NCBI GenBank assembly: GCA_965197555.1
Contig: OZ240213.1
Location: 2,046,001-2,110,000 of the forward strand
Source of the DNA: G965197555 sp965197555
GTDB lineage: Bacteria > Chloroflexota > Dehalococcoidia > Lucifugimonadales > UBA3495
Reading direction: 5' to 3'
DNA: 64,000 nt
Of the stretch, positions 50,640-59,963 are shown in pieces. Made by a program: the position numbers and the translations under genes. Under the pieces are notes generated by a model. That model was given only the letters and a program-made list of their open reading frames with translations. It did no database searches and had not been told where the DNA came from. Position 1 is the stretch's first letter. Each line of letters starts with the position of its first letter.

Positions 50640-52280
50640 ATGAGAGAGCATGAAGTCCCCACCCACGTGCAGGCCGAGGACAAGGTGCTTCTGTGGTTCA
50701 CTTTTCCCCAGATCGTGGCGGTGGTGGCGGTGTGCGCCGTGTCCTACGGCGCCTACCGCTACTTTCCCGTCGGCCCCGCCGAGTTCCGGCTGGGGCTGGC
50801 CATCCTGCTGGGCATCGTGGGCATCGCCCTGACCGTGGGGAAGGTGGGAGGCCGGGGGCTGCCCCTGGTGGCCGCCGACCTGCTGAAGTTCAACCTGGGG
50901 GCCAGGCGCTACGCCGGGTCCCCCGCCCAACTGGTGCTGAGCGAACCGCCCGCGCCGGCGGAGGCCAAGCCCGATCCGCTGCGGCTCTTGGCCAAGAAAG
51001 CGGCCGGTGGCGTAGGACGGGCGGTGAACGCTGCCCGCAAGAAAGGGCGTCCTCCCTTCCGTCCTCACAGCTGGTTCGGCAAGCGCCGCCGTCCGAAGGA
51101 TGGAGGCAACCAGCAGCTCAAGCCGGAGGAGGCCAAACACAAAAAGCCCCCGCATCAAGTGCGGGGCAGGCTGTGGGGCCGCTTCCTGGCGGTGGCGGCC
51201 CTGGGGCTGCTGGCGGTGGTCCTGCTGCCCAGCGCCGTCCTGGCCGATGACCCCGACGACGAGGACCCGGACTGGCGGCTGGACGAGATTTACTTCGTGC
51301 CGCCTGACCCGGTGCCGGGACGGCGCATCTACGTGGAGCGGCTGGCCGTCACCGGCGACACCGCCGCCGTTACCCTGCGGGCCGCCCACGACCTGGACCT
51401 GAAGGTGCGGGTCTTCGGCGGCAGGCAGGGCAGGACCCTGAAGATGGGGGCCAACGCCAGCCTCACGGCGGGCCAGGGCAGGAGCTACAACCTGACCCTG
51501 AACGGCCCCTCGCCCTCCTTCACCTTCTCCTGGGTGGACGCCCTAGGGAGGTCGGGAGCGGTGATCCTGAAGAGCGGTCAGATCCCCTACCCCCTGCCGT
51601 CAGCAGACGGCGAGCTGTGCGACCTGGAGCTGACCTTCCTGGAATGGACGCCGGGACAGATCTCCGGTGTCATCGCCTCGGAGTGCATCACAGAGACCCG
51701 CCAGGAGGTGGCCCTGCCGGTCTACGGCGGCCACTTCAGCCGGACGGTGCCCGCCCTGCTGGACGCATCTGTAACCCGCATCGCGGGAACGGTCAACATC
51801 GCCGCCGGAAGCCACCGGACCAGCGCCCCCTTCGTTGCCGGCGGTCAGACCCGCTTCACCCTTCCCGTCGCCAACCGCAAGGCGACCCACAAGCTGGAAA
51901 TCACGGCGGACCTGACGGCGACCTTGAACGTCCCACTGCCGCCCATGTTACAGGCCACCCACCACCCGGCCCGGACCGACGTGTACACCCGGCGGGTGAC
52001 CTGCCGTTGCGGTGAGAGCTCGACCACCAGGACGGTGCGGGTCTACGTCCACCACCGGGAGCACGTGCGAGCCGTTGAGACCCAGCGCGCCCCGGTCACC
52101 CGTACCCGGCCGGAGACGGCGCCCCTGGCCCAGGCCCCCGTATCGAGTACGGGGCAGGCTCTGGGCGTGGGCGCCGACGACCCCTACCAGCCACTGCACG
52201 TTCCCCCGCCCACACCCCCGCCGCCAAGGGCGGAGCAGACTCCGGTGGGCGACTCCAGTTGGTGGAGCTGGCCGTGGTAG
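50640..52280 (+). CDS. PrgI/VirB3-like protein fused to a large exported domain
   Basis: 546 residues from ATG 50640 (GGAGGG). Residues 1-90 match PrgI-family VirB3: VPTHVQAEDKVLLWFTFPQI followed by two membrane helices. After a basic linker (about 120-165) comes a third hydrophobic segment (FLAVAALGLLAVVLLPSAVL), then about 300 residues of beta-rich exported domain (VYVERLAVTGD-like strands, Cys pair region CDLELTF and CITETRQEVAL, CRCGESS) and a Pro-rich C-terminus. PrgI is normally about 100-120 residues, so this is a fusion with an unusual surface-exposed part. Inner-membrane anchor of the secretion machine. Confidence 0.68.
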   Translation: MREHEVPTHVQAEDKVLLWFTFPQIVAVVAVCAVSYGAYRYFPVGPAEFRLGLAILLGIVGIALTVGKVGGRGLPLVAADLLKFNLGARRYAGSPAQLVLSEPPAPAEAKPDPLRLLAKKAAGGVGRAVNAARKKGRPPFRPHSWFGKRRRPKDGGNQQLKPEEAKHKKPPHQVRGRLWGRFLAVAALGLLAVVLLPSAVLADDPDDEDPDWRLDEIYFVPPDPVPGRRIYVERLAVTGDTAAVTLRAAHDLDLKVRVFGGRQGRTLKMGANASLTAGQGRSYNLTLNGPSPSFTFSWVDALGRSGAVILKSGQIPYPLPSADGELCDLELTFLEWTPGQISGVIASECITETRQEVALPVYGGHFSRTVPALLDASVTRIAGTVNIAAGSHRTSAPFVAGGQTRFTLPVANRKATHKLEITADLTATLNVPLPPMLQATHHPARTDVYTRRVTCRCGESSTTRTVRVYVHHREHVRAVETQRAPVTRTRPETAPLAQAPVSSTGQALGVGADDPYQPLHVPPPTPPPPRAEQTPVGDSSWWSWPW

Positions 52281-52603
52281 GGCGCATCACCAACATCCTG
52301 CTCCTTTCCGGCGCGGCCCTGGCGTCCATCGCCGCCGCGCCGGAAGAAAAGGCACGGATGCTGGCCGCTTTCGACGCCGTGCTGACGGGCATGGCCTACG
52401 CCGGGGTGGGCCTCTGTTTCTTCGCTATCGTCTGGGCGGGGTTCGTCCTGATGGCCGAGGGAGCGGAGGGAGAAGGATCCGGGCGGGGAAAAGCCAGAAA
52501 CGCGGTGATCATGGCCGTCGTCGGCCTGGTGGTGCTGCTGCTGGCCAAGGCCATCGCCCTCGCATTGAACAGCAGGCTCGACCCGATCCTGCCCATCCCA
52601 TAG
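52259..52603 (+). CDS. Second VirB2-like pilin subunit
   Basis: 114 residues from TTG 52259 (GTG 52274 also possible), overlapping the previous gene. Two membrane helices (FDAVLTGMAYAGVGLCFFAIVW and AVIMAVVGLVVLLLAKAIAL) with a GAEGEGSGRGKARNA loop between, the same two-span plan as the intron-interrupted pilin. Probably a paralogous pilin or channel subunit between PrgI/VirB3 and VirB4. Confidence 0.65.
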   Translation: MVELAVVGRITNILLLSGAALASIAAAPEEKARMLAAFDAVLTGMAYAGVGLCFFAIVWAGFVLMAEGAEGEGSGRGKARNAVIMAVVGLVVLLLAKAIALALNSRLDPILPIP

Positions 52604-52623
52604 AACCGGAAAGGAGATGAACG

Positions 52624-54879
52624 ATGAAAGCGACACTACCCAACATCAAGAAACTGACCGGACGCGGCAGGTGTGAAAACTCTACCGACTCCGAAAGCAA
52701 CCAACACAACGACATGGAGCAAACCGAGGCGGCGGAACCCAAGCCGCCGCCCCCGTTGTCCCTGTTCTTCATGCTGTCCCACCTGGAAGAGGACGGGCCG
52801 GTGCGGCTGGACGGGGTGAAGCTGGCGGTGATGGAGGTGATGGGGCTGGAGCTGGACGAGCCCAAGCTGGGCGCCTTCGCCGGTTCCCTCAACGCCCTGG
52901 ACTTCCCGGTGCAACTCTTGGTGCGCCAGCACCCGCCGGTGCTGGCAACCCTGCGGAGCAACTTGGCCGAGACCCAGCCCAGCGACCTTCCCCAACAAAC
53001 GAAGGAGGCCGCCGACTCCCTGGGACAGCTGTTGAACGGTCTGGAATCCCGCGAGGGCATCCTCGACCGGCGCTTCTACGCCGTCTGCGAGCACGCCCGG
53101 ATGGACGAACTGCGCGGCCTGCTGGCAAGGGCCGGATTGGGCGTATTCCCCCTGTCGGGCCAAGCACTGCGGCTGTTGCTGCTGGCCTCGGCCCTAGGCG
53201 GCTCCCCTAACGAGCGCGACGAGGGCGAGGATTGGGAGGTCGAGGTCAACCGCCGAGACATCCGGGTCGGCAACCACCTGACCCGATCTCTGCACCTGGG
53301 CAAGTGGCCCCGCTCCCTGGCCCCAGGCTTCCTGCAAGGACTGATGGCCGCCGGAGCGCCAATGGACCTGTCGGTCCACCTAGGAGCCATTCCGTCGGAG
53401 CAGGCCGCCCGCACCCTGGAGTGGCAGAAGGTCCGCTTCGAGTCGGCCCAAAGCCTGTCCCTGAACCGGGGCCGCAGCCTCTCCCCCGAGGCGGAGATCG
53501 CCCTGGAGGACGTGAGCCGTTTGCGCGATGAGGTTCAGCGGGGACGGGAAAGGCTGTTCCACGCCTCCCTGTCGGTGACGCTCCACGCCGCCGACCAGGA
53601 CGGGCTGAAAGACCTGACCCAGAAGGCCCGCGCCCACTTCGCCGCTACCCTGGGCAAGCTGGACCCTCTGGCCTTCCGGCAAAGGGAGGGCCTGCTGTCC
53701 ACCCTGCCCCTGGCCTTGAACGCCGTGGCGGTGTGGCGGACCCTGGACACCTCCAGCCTGGCGAGGCTGTTCCCCTTCTCGCCGCCGGACCTGGACACCA
53801 GGAGCGGCACCCTCTACGGCATCGACCTGCGGGCCTGCGCTCCCATCGTCTACGACCCCTTCGACGGGACCCACCTGAACGCCAACACCGCCGTCCTGGC
53901 TAGGTCCGGCAGCGGCAAGTCCTTCGCCACCAAGCTGGGCGTGTTGCGCGGAGTCTGCCGTGGCGTGCGGGCCTACGTCATCGACCCCGAGGGCGAGTAC
54001 GCCGACATGGCCCGCGCCGCCGGCGGGCGGGTGCTGACCCCCGGCGTCTCCGGCCAGGGCCTGAACCCCTTCGTCATCGACCGGGGCGACTCGGAAGAAC
54101 TGTTGCAGCGCATCGGCAGCCTCAGAAGGCTCATCGAGGTGATGGTGGGGGAGCGGCTCAGCGCCGAGCGGCGGTCGTCTTTGGACCACGCCCTGGCCGG
54201 CTACTACGCCGAGCGCCGGGAGCGCACCGGCTTCCGCGATTTCTACGCCTACCTGGAAGCCGAAGGCGGCGGCGACATCGCCCACCTGCTGCGGCCCTTC
54301 GCCACCGGCAGCCTGCGCCACCTCCTCTCCGACGAGGGCGACGACCTGCTGACCCACGAGGCCCTGGTCACCGTCTTCGACCTGCACCTGCTGGAGCCGG
54401 AGCTCAGGCCCGCCGCCGCGATGGTCTGTACCGAGACGGTATGGGCGGCGGCAGCCCAGGACCCCCGCCCAAGGCTGCTGGTGGTGGACGAGGTGTGGAG
54501 CATCATGCAACACCCCGAGGGCGCGGCCTTCATGGTCTCGATGGCCAAGCGCGCCCGCAAGCACCGGCTGGGGTTGCAGTTCATCACCCAGGACGTGCAG
54601 GACCTGCTCTCCGAGGACTCTTCCCGCGCCATCACCGGCCATTCGGGCAGGGCATTGCTCCAGAACGCCGCCTTCAAGCTGCTGCTCCAGCAGGACGCGG
54701 CGGCGATAAGCACGGTGGGGGAAGCCTTCGACTTGCCGGTGGACCTGCAACGCTGGCTGCTGTCCTGTCCCCGGGGCGACGGGCTGCTGCTCGCTAGGGG
54801 CAACCGCTTTCCCGTGCGCATCGAGGCCACCCCCGAGGAGACCGAAGTCATCGAGTGGCGGCCCGGACCCAGGCACTGA
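52624..54879 (+). CDS. virB4: VirB4/TraC-like type IV secretion ATPase
   Basis: 751 residues, AAGGAGATGAACG before ATG. The N-terminal half is the VirB4-specific region. Walker A in VLARSGSGKSFATKLGVLRG (Lys near 432), a YVIDPEGEYADMARAAGG motif characteristic of the family, GQGLNPF, Walker B RLLVVDEVWSIM (near 622) and QFITQDVQDLL follow. It powers assembly and substrate transfer in conjugation. Normal size for Gram-positive-like/Chloroflexi VirB4 proteins. 21 bp after the pilin-like gene. Confidence 0.9.
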   Translation: MKATLPNIKKLTGRGRCENSTDSESNQHNDMEQTEAAEPKPPPPLSLFFMLSHLEEDGPVRLDGVKLAVMEVMGLELDEPKLGAFAGSLNALDFPVQLLVRQHPPVLATLRSNLAETQPSDLPQQTKEAADSLGQLLNGLESREGILDRRFYAVCEHARMDELRGLLARAGLGVFPLSGQALRLLLLASALGGSPNERDEGEDWEVEVNRRDIRVGNHLTRSLHLGKWPRSLAPGFLQGLMAAGAPMDLSVHLGAIPSEQAARTLEWQKVRFESAQSLSLNRGRSLSPEAEIALEDVSRLRDEVQRGRERLFHASLSVTLHAADQDGLKDLTQKARAHFAATLGKLDPLAFRQREGLLSTLPLALNAVAVWRTLDTSSLARLFPFSPPDLDTRSGTLYGIDLRACAPIVYDPFDGTHLNANTAVLARSGSGKSFATKLGVLRGVCRGVRAYVIDPEGEYADMARAAGGRVLTPGVSGQGLNPFVIDRGDSEELLQRIGSLRRLIEVMVGERLSAERRSSLDHALAGYYAERRERTGFRDFYAYLEAEGGGDIAHLLRPFATGSLRHLLSDEGDDLLTHEALVTVFDLHLLEPELRPAAAMVCTETVWAAAAQDPRPRLLVVDEVWSIMQHPEGAAFMVSMAKRARKHRLGLQFITQDVQDLLSEDSSRAITGHSGRALLQNAAFKLLLQQDAAAISTVGEAFDLPVDLQRWLLSCPRGDGLLLARGNRFPVRIEATPEETEVIEWRPGPRH

Positions 54880-54915
54880 ACTTTCAATCAAATCCAATAA
54901 AGCGAGGCAACGAGT

Positions 54916-57522
54916 ATGAATACCAACCTGAGAAACATCCTCCTCGGCGAGAGGCAGGCCAAGAAGCCCCCGGCCCTGGTGGCGGTGACGCCCCACCGCA
55001 CCGGCGAGCGCACCCTGCTGGGCGTGGAGAACCTGCTCCAGTCCATCGCCGTCCCCGAACCCTTCTCCCTGGAGCTGGCCGGGGACATGGACGGCGTCTC
55101 CCTGCTGGCCCGCTGCCAGGACGACCGGGTGGTCAAGCAGCAGCTGGCCGCCCACTACCCCCAGGCCAGAATCCGCGACGTGGCCCCCGAGGACGACCCC
55201 ATGCACCGGAGGCAGGGTGAGCTGGTGTGGGGCCTGACCCTGCGGGTTGACGGCCCGGAGTACGTGCCCCTGCGCACCTTCCGGGACGACGACCTGCTGG
55301 ACCCCGGCTCCGATCCCCTGCTGGCGGTCATCGGCTCCCTGTCCGCCCTGCGTCCCGGCGAGCGCGTCGTGGCCCGCCTGCTGCTGCGCTCCCTGGGTCC
55401 CGAGTGGGCCCAGGCCCACCAGGCCCGGGCCCACAAGCAGGCCGTGACGGAGAACCGCGAACCTTCCTACACCTACCAGACCAAGCCGTTGCAGCTGGAC
55501 GGGGTGACCATGGCCGTGCTGGGCGTCGGGGCGCTGGCCGCGGTCAAGGGCTACCTGTGGGTGCAGGACGGCGAGATACTCAAGGCGTCCCTGCTGGGCC
55601 TGGGCAGCGTCTCCGGCCTCATCGTCGCGGGCTGGGGCTGGTGGCGCTGGAAGAAGGCCCGCAACCGGGTCTACGACCCCCTGCTGATACGGGAGAAGGT
55701 CTCCCGCATCGCCTTCGACGCCGAGCTCCAGGTCGCCGCCTTCCTGCCCTACGACACCGGAAACGAGCGCGCCCTGGACCTGCTGGAGAGCGTTGCCGCC
55801 GCCTACCGCCACTACAACCATCCCGCCGGGGCCCGGTTCAAGGTGAGCGAGGCCAGGCCCCGGTTTGTCAGCGGCGGCCCGCACCCGGCCAGCGTCCACC
55901 CCGCCGGGCCGGGGCTCTTCGGCGGGCGCAGCGTCCTGGGAGTGCGGGAGGTGGCCGCCCTGTGGCACCCTCCCGGCGAGGGGGACGAGACTCCCCTGGT
56001 GGAGCGTTCCGGGTCCAGGGCGCTGGCGCCCCAGGCAAGGGGCGTCAGGACCGGCGCGCCGGTGGGCGACGCCACCGGGGGCGCGCCCCGGGAGGTCAAC
56101 TTCACCGACGACCTGCTCAAGCGCCACCACCTCTACGTGGCCCGCACCCGCATGGGCAAGTCCACCCTGATGCACCACGTGGTCGCCCACAAGCTCCGGG
56201 AGAAGGCCGCCGGAAGGGACAACGACGCCATCATCGTGGTGGACCCCCACGCCGACCTGGTGGCGGGCCTGCTGGAGCAGGTCCCCGAGTCGATTATCGA
56301 CCGGGTGAGGTTGATAGACCTGGCCGACGACCAGGGGGCGCCCGGCGTAAACCTGCTGGACACCCGCATCTTCGCCGACCGGGACCGCACCGCCGACTCG
56401 GTGGTGCGGGTGGCAAAGGGCCTGTGGGAGCAGTGGGGTCCCAGGATGCAGTCCATCCTGGAGCACACGGTCAAGACCCTGCACGAGGCCAACGAGCAGC
56501 GCGACGACGGCGAGCAGTACACCATCCTGGACGGGCTGAAGCTGCTGTCCGACGGCAAGTTCCGAGCCGAGGTGCTGGGCCAGGTCAACGACACCTACCT
56601 GCTGGACTGGTGGGTCAGGGACTTCGACAACTGGCACCGGCAGTACCGCTCCGAGGCCATCGCGCCGGTGCAGACCCGCCTGGCCTACTACGCATCGTCC
56701 AAGAAGGCCCGCGCCATCCTGGGCCAGTCCCGCTCCACCATCGACCTGCGGGAGACGATCCTGGACGGCGGGGTCCTCTTCGTCTCCACCGCCCAGGGGA
56801 CGGCGGGCCGGGACGTGTCCGCCCTGGTGGGAGCGTCGTTGCTCAACCTGGTGGACTCGGTGATCCGGGAGCAGGAGAGCCTGCCCCTGCACCGGCGCCG
56901 CGGGGCTCTGGTGGTGGTTGACGAGATGCAGTCCATGCCCGGCGTGGACTACGAGTCCATGCTCTCGGAGCTGGGCAAGTATGGGGCCAGCTTCATCCTG
57001 GCGACCCAGAGCCTGGCGAAGCTGGACGACCTCTCCCGCACCATGCAGGACACCATCCTGGCCAACGTGGGATGCCTGGCCGTCTTCCAGGTGGCGGGCA
57101 GCGACGCCCGCCGGTTGGTGTGGGAGCTGGGCAAGGACCGGGTATCCGAGGACGACATCACCTCCCTGCCGGTGCACCACTGCTACGTGCGGGCCACCGT
57201 GGGCGCCGACCGGATGCCCGCCTACTCCATGATGGTCAAGAAGCCGGAGCCGGGCGACGCCGAAATAGCTGCCCTCATCCGGGAAGAGGCCAGGGACTAC
57301 ACCACCAGGGCCGGGGAGATCGCCGCCGGCAACGCCGAGGGGGAGCAGAAGATCAGCGAGTACCGCAAGCTGCTTCTCGAAAGGCAGAACGGCAGCAACC
57401 CCGCGCCGCACCAGCCCCAACAGCCGGAGCAGTCGAACCCGGCCCAGGGGCGCAACAGGCAGCGCAGCAGGCGCAATGCGGCGGACGGGGAGCCTGCCGG
57501 TGAAGGGGAGTCGGAGGAATGA
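54916..57522 (+). CDS. TraD/VirD4-like coupling ATPase (TraG/HerA type)
   Basis: 868 residues. Two membrane helices (about 197-240: MAVLGVGALAAVKGYLWV and LGSVSGLIVAGWGWW). FtsK/HerA-like ATPase with Walker A VARTRMGKSTLMHHVV (about 410-425), IIVVDPHADLVAGLL, Walker B ALVVVDEMQSMPGV (about 672) and FILATQSLAKLDDLS. The C-terminal 60 residues are polar and disordered. Recruits relaxosome DNA to the secretion channel. The TGA overlaps the next ATG. Membrane helices are placed internally, as in TraD-like proteins of Chloroflexi and Actinobacteria elements. Confidence 0.82.
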   Translation: MNTNLRNILLGERQAKKPPALVAVTPHRTGERTLLGVENLLQSIAVPEPFSLELAGDMDGVSLLARCQDDRVVKQQLAAHYPQARIRDVAPEDDPMHRRQGELVWGLTLRVDGPEYVPLRTFRDDDLLDPGSDPLLAVIGSLSALRPGERVVARLLLRSLGPEWAQAHQARAHKQAVTENREPSYTYQTKPLQLDGVTMAVLGVGALAAVKGYLWVQDGEILKASLLGLGSVSGLIVAGWGWWRWKKARNRVYDPLLIREKVSRIAFDAELQVAAFLPYDTGNERALDLLESVAAAYRHYNHPAGARFKVSEARPRFVSGGPHPASVHPAGPGLFGGRSVLGVREVAALWHPPGEGDETPLVERSGSRALAPQARGVRTGAPVGDATGGAPREVNFTDDLLKRHHLYVARTRMGKSTLMHHVVAHKLREKAAGRDNDAIIVVDPHADLVAGLLEQVPESIIDRVRLIDLADDQGAPGVNLLDTRIFADRDRTADSVVRVAKGLWEQWGPRMQSILEHTVKTLHEANEQRDDGEQYTILDGLKLLSDGKFRAEVLGQVNDTYLLDWWVRDFDNWHRQYRSEAIAPVQTRLAYYASSKKARAILGQSRSTIDLRETILDGGVLFVSTAQGTAGRDVSALVGASLLNLVDSVIREQESLPLHRRRGALVVVDEMQSMPGVDYESMLSELGKYGASFILATQSLAKLDDLSRTMQDTILANVGCLAVFQVAGSDARRLVWELGKDRVSEDDITSLPVHHCYVRATVGADRMPAYSMMVKKPEPGDAEIAALIREEARDYTTRAGEIAAGNAEGEQKISEYRKLLLERQNGSNPAPHQPQQPEQSNPAQGRNRQRSRRNAADGEPAGEGESEE

Positions 57523-59198
57523 CGCCGACCGATTGCGAGACCGGTCTGCTGCGCCGGTTGGTGGAGACGCCCTTCGCCGACCGGCTGGACCTGGCGGCCC
57601 TGTCCGGCTGGTCTAGGGGCGCAGTCTACGCCGGTATGGATAGGTTGCAAGAAAGGGGGATGGTTGACGCCATCCCCCACGCTACGCCCCTGCTGCCATC
57701 CACCAAGAGGTACTACCTCACCGCTCACGGCCTGCATGTCCTGGCCGGGGTGGAAGGAGTTGCCCTGGAAGATTTGCTCCGCACCCGCCCGGTGTCGGCC
57801 CAATGGCAGCGTGTTCTGCTGGAACGGCTGGACGCCCAGGCCGTCATCTACCGCCTGGCCGCCGCCGTGTCCAGCGTGGCCTTCCCCATCAGCATCCGGT
57901 TGTTCCGGGCTGCCCCGCTGGACGCAGGAATCGCCCTGCCCGACGGGCGCACTGTGGCCGTGGTGCGGCAAGGCCTCACCGCCGACCGCACCGGCTCTTC
58001 CAAGCGGCTCTGGCGTCTCAGGGAGGGGCCGCTCCCCGGCGGCGTGCTGGTGCTGGCCCCCGACGAGGTGCGGCTGCGCCAGGCCCGCCGGATGCTGGCC
58101 GGCGCCAGATTTCCCGTGTACCTGGCCCTTGAGAAGGACGCCGCCCTGGCGGGGCCGGACTCCCCGGTATGGCATCCCCCCTCAATCGCCGCCGGCTTGG
58201 ACCTGCGCTATGTGCTGTCCCACCTGGACCTGGACGGGTGGCTGCCTGTAGAGAATCAGCCCGCACGGGTGGCCTTGCCCGATGGCATTGACTTGGAGGT
58301 ACTGGCGGAAAAGGCCCCCGACTGGCTGCTGCCCGCCTTGCTCAGCCCCGCCGAAAAGCGCGCCCTGGAACTCCTTTCCGACTGGCCCTGGGCGTCGAGG
58401 CGGGACCTGGCGGGGTTGATGGGAGTGTCCACCCGGCGGGTGTCGCAGCTGGTGGCCCGTCTTGAATGGTTCGGGCTTCTGAGTCATGCCTACGCCCAAG
58501 GAACGCGGAGGCTGGCTCTCTCGGACCGGGGGCTGGCGACCCTGGCGCGCCGGGACCGTACATCCGTTGGCACGGCCAGGCGCCGGTGGAGCGTCACCCC
58601 ATTGGACCCGGAGGAGCCGCTGACCTGGCGCAACGTCTCCGGCTCCCGCAGCCGCCAGTTGCTCCGCAACGTGGAGCACACCGGCGCCGTCCACTGGTTC
58701 CTCGTCGCCCTGGCGGCGCAGGCCAGCGCCGCAGGCTGGGAGGTGGTGCAACTAGACCCGCCCCGGCGGGCTTCCCGCTACTTCCGCCACGACGGGCGGC
58801 TGCACTCGGTAAGGCCCGACGCCTCCGGCGTCCTTCGTCGGGACGGTAAGACTGGTCCCTTCTTCCTAGAGTGGGAGCGCCGGGCGGTTCGCCCCGCCAC
58901 GATGGCGGCGCGGCTGGCTCCCTACCTGCGCTACTACTCTTCCCGCCATCCCCTGGACGACCATGGCCAGGCGCCCGTCGTCCTGGTGGTCTTCGACGAC
59001 GAGTTGGCGGCCACTCACTTCCTGCGGGTGGCGCTGAGTGAGATGGAGCGCGCCGGGGTCGAGGTTCCCCTGTGGGCGTCCCACAAGGCCGTCCTGAAGC
59101 GGCTGGGGCCGTTGGGCCGGGCCTGGCAGACCACCGGCGAATGGGAGTTTACCTACGCTTTCCGGTGCAGTAACTATCCGTTTCCGGACGCGAGATGA
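57519..59198 (+). CDS. Replication-relaxation (MobC-like) protein with nuclease-like C-terminal domain
   Basis: 559 residues, start overlapping the previous stop. Two winged-helix units (about 8-70: LLRRLVETPFADRLDLAALS; and about 280-345: AEKRALELLSDWPWASRRDL) match the replication-relaxation family that accompanies TraD-type ATPases. The C-terminal part (YFRHDGRLHSVRPDASGVLR, then GPFFLEWERRAVRPATMAAR) has the spaced D...E-x-E of a PD-(D/E)XK-like fold (RRxVRPxTMxxRLxxYLRYY is a family signature). Likely binds the transfer origin or relaxed DNA. Last gene of the transfer operon. Confidence 0.75.
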   Translation: MTPTDCETGLLRRLVETPFADRLDLAALSGWSRGAVYAGMDRLQERGMVDAIPHATPLLPSTKRYYLTAHGLHVLAGVEGVALEDLLRTRPVSAQWQRVLLERLDAQAVIYRLAAAVSSVAFPISIRLFRAAPLDAGIALPDGRTVAVVRQGLTADRTGSSKRLWRLREGPLPGGVLVLAPDEVRLRQARRMLAGARFPVYLALEKDAALAGPDSPVWHPPSIAAGLDLRYVLSHLDLDGWLPVENQPARVALPDGIDLEVLAEKAPDWLLPALLSPAEKRALELLSDWPWASRRDLAGLMGVSTRRVSQLVARLEWFGLLSHAYAQGTRRLALSDRGLATLARRDRTSVGTARRRWSVTPLDPEEPLTWRNVSGSRSRQLLRNVEHTGAVHWFLVALAAQASAAGWEVVQLDPPRRASRYFRHDGRLHSVRPDASGVLRRDGKTGPFFLEWERRAVRPATMAARLAPYLRYYSSRHPLDDHGQAPVVLVVFDDELAATHFLRVALSEMERAGVEVPLWASHKAVLKRLGPLGRAWQTTGEWEFTYAFRCSNYPFPDAR

Positions 59199-59210
59199 GG
59201 GGTTAGGCGA

Positions 59211-59381
59211 ATGCCATTAGTGCACGATTACAACAACCAGAGGCGCTATCGTAGCCAGGAGGCTGATGGAGAACGAATTGCGTGGGACAGCGATGACCGT
59301 TTCCAAGTATTCCATTTCTTATTCCTCTTTCCGCGCGTTTCAGTTACCACAAGTCTCCTCCACTTATTCGCCGATTTGTAA
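59211..59381 (+). CDS. Small hypothetical protein
   Basis: 56 residues from ATG 59211, 13 bases after the previous stop, with a GGGG TTAGGCGA upstream region. It is polar at the start (HDYNNQRRYRSQEADGE) and hydrophobic in the middle (VFHFLFLFPRV). Could be a small operon member. Weak evidence. Confidence 0.35.
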   Translation: MPLVHDYNNQRRYRSQEADGERIAWDSDDRFQVFHFLFLFPRVSVTTSLLHLFADL

Positions 59382-59963
59382 CGAATAAGGAGAAGGGGAG
59401 ATATAAGCTCCAGAATAGTCGACGCTGGCCTCTGAAGGGCTCAGGTTCTGAATCATGACTGATTCGACGGATGTGAACGGTTCCATTGGTGTAGGTTCTA
59501 TTCTGGGTTTCAAGCACATGCAGGCGAACAATCGTCCGATATTCCCGATGGTGGGATTCGCGTCGGGAAGTTATATCGTGAACAGACCCACAAATACGGG
59601 GGGCTGGAATGAAATTTTCTAGACTGCGTAAACGAAGGAGGTATGGGATAGAGGCGCCGTTTGTGGCCGCTTCCTATCTGGAGATCCTCTGCCTTAGTGC
59701 TACAGTCGCACATCGATGGGATGAAATACCTTATGACTCGACGTTAACGACTATAGCGCCGTCGTGTTCCGCGCCTGACCAACGTAGCGTTGAATTTGCA
59801 GGAGGCCGAGGTTGGGCTTCCCGGTACAAGTTCGGCGCAGTGCAAATCGCGGGCGAGGTCGCTTCCCGCGCCACGAACCCGCTATCGGGTCCGGGCTAAA
59901 CGTTTGCGAATACCCGCCGTTGGCACCCTGGCGGCCCGGTCTTATTCGCTCCCAGCGGGTCCG
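59382..59963. other. Intergenic with weak small frames
   Basis: Lower-GC stretch. Two small plus-strand frames (59455-59622, 55 residues; 59609-59899, 96 residues) have no recognisable features or strong ribosome sites. No terminator or tRNA recognised. Confidence 0.4.

Noticed and set aside
53380..57420. 1346-codon open frame on the minus strand
   Set aside because: Antisense to VirB4 and the coupling ATPase, both with clear motifs; the open antisense frame follows from GC-rich third positions.
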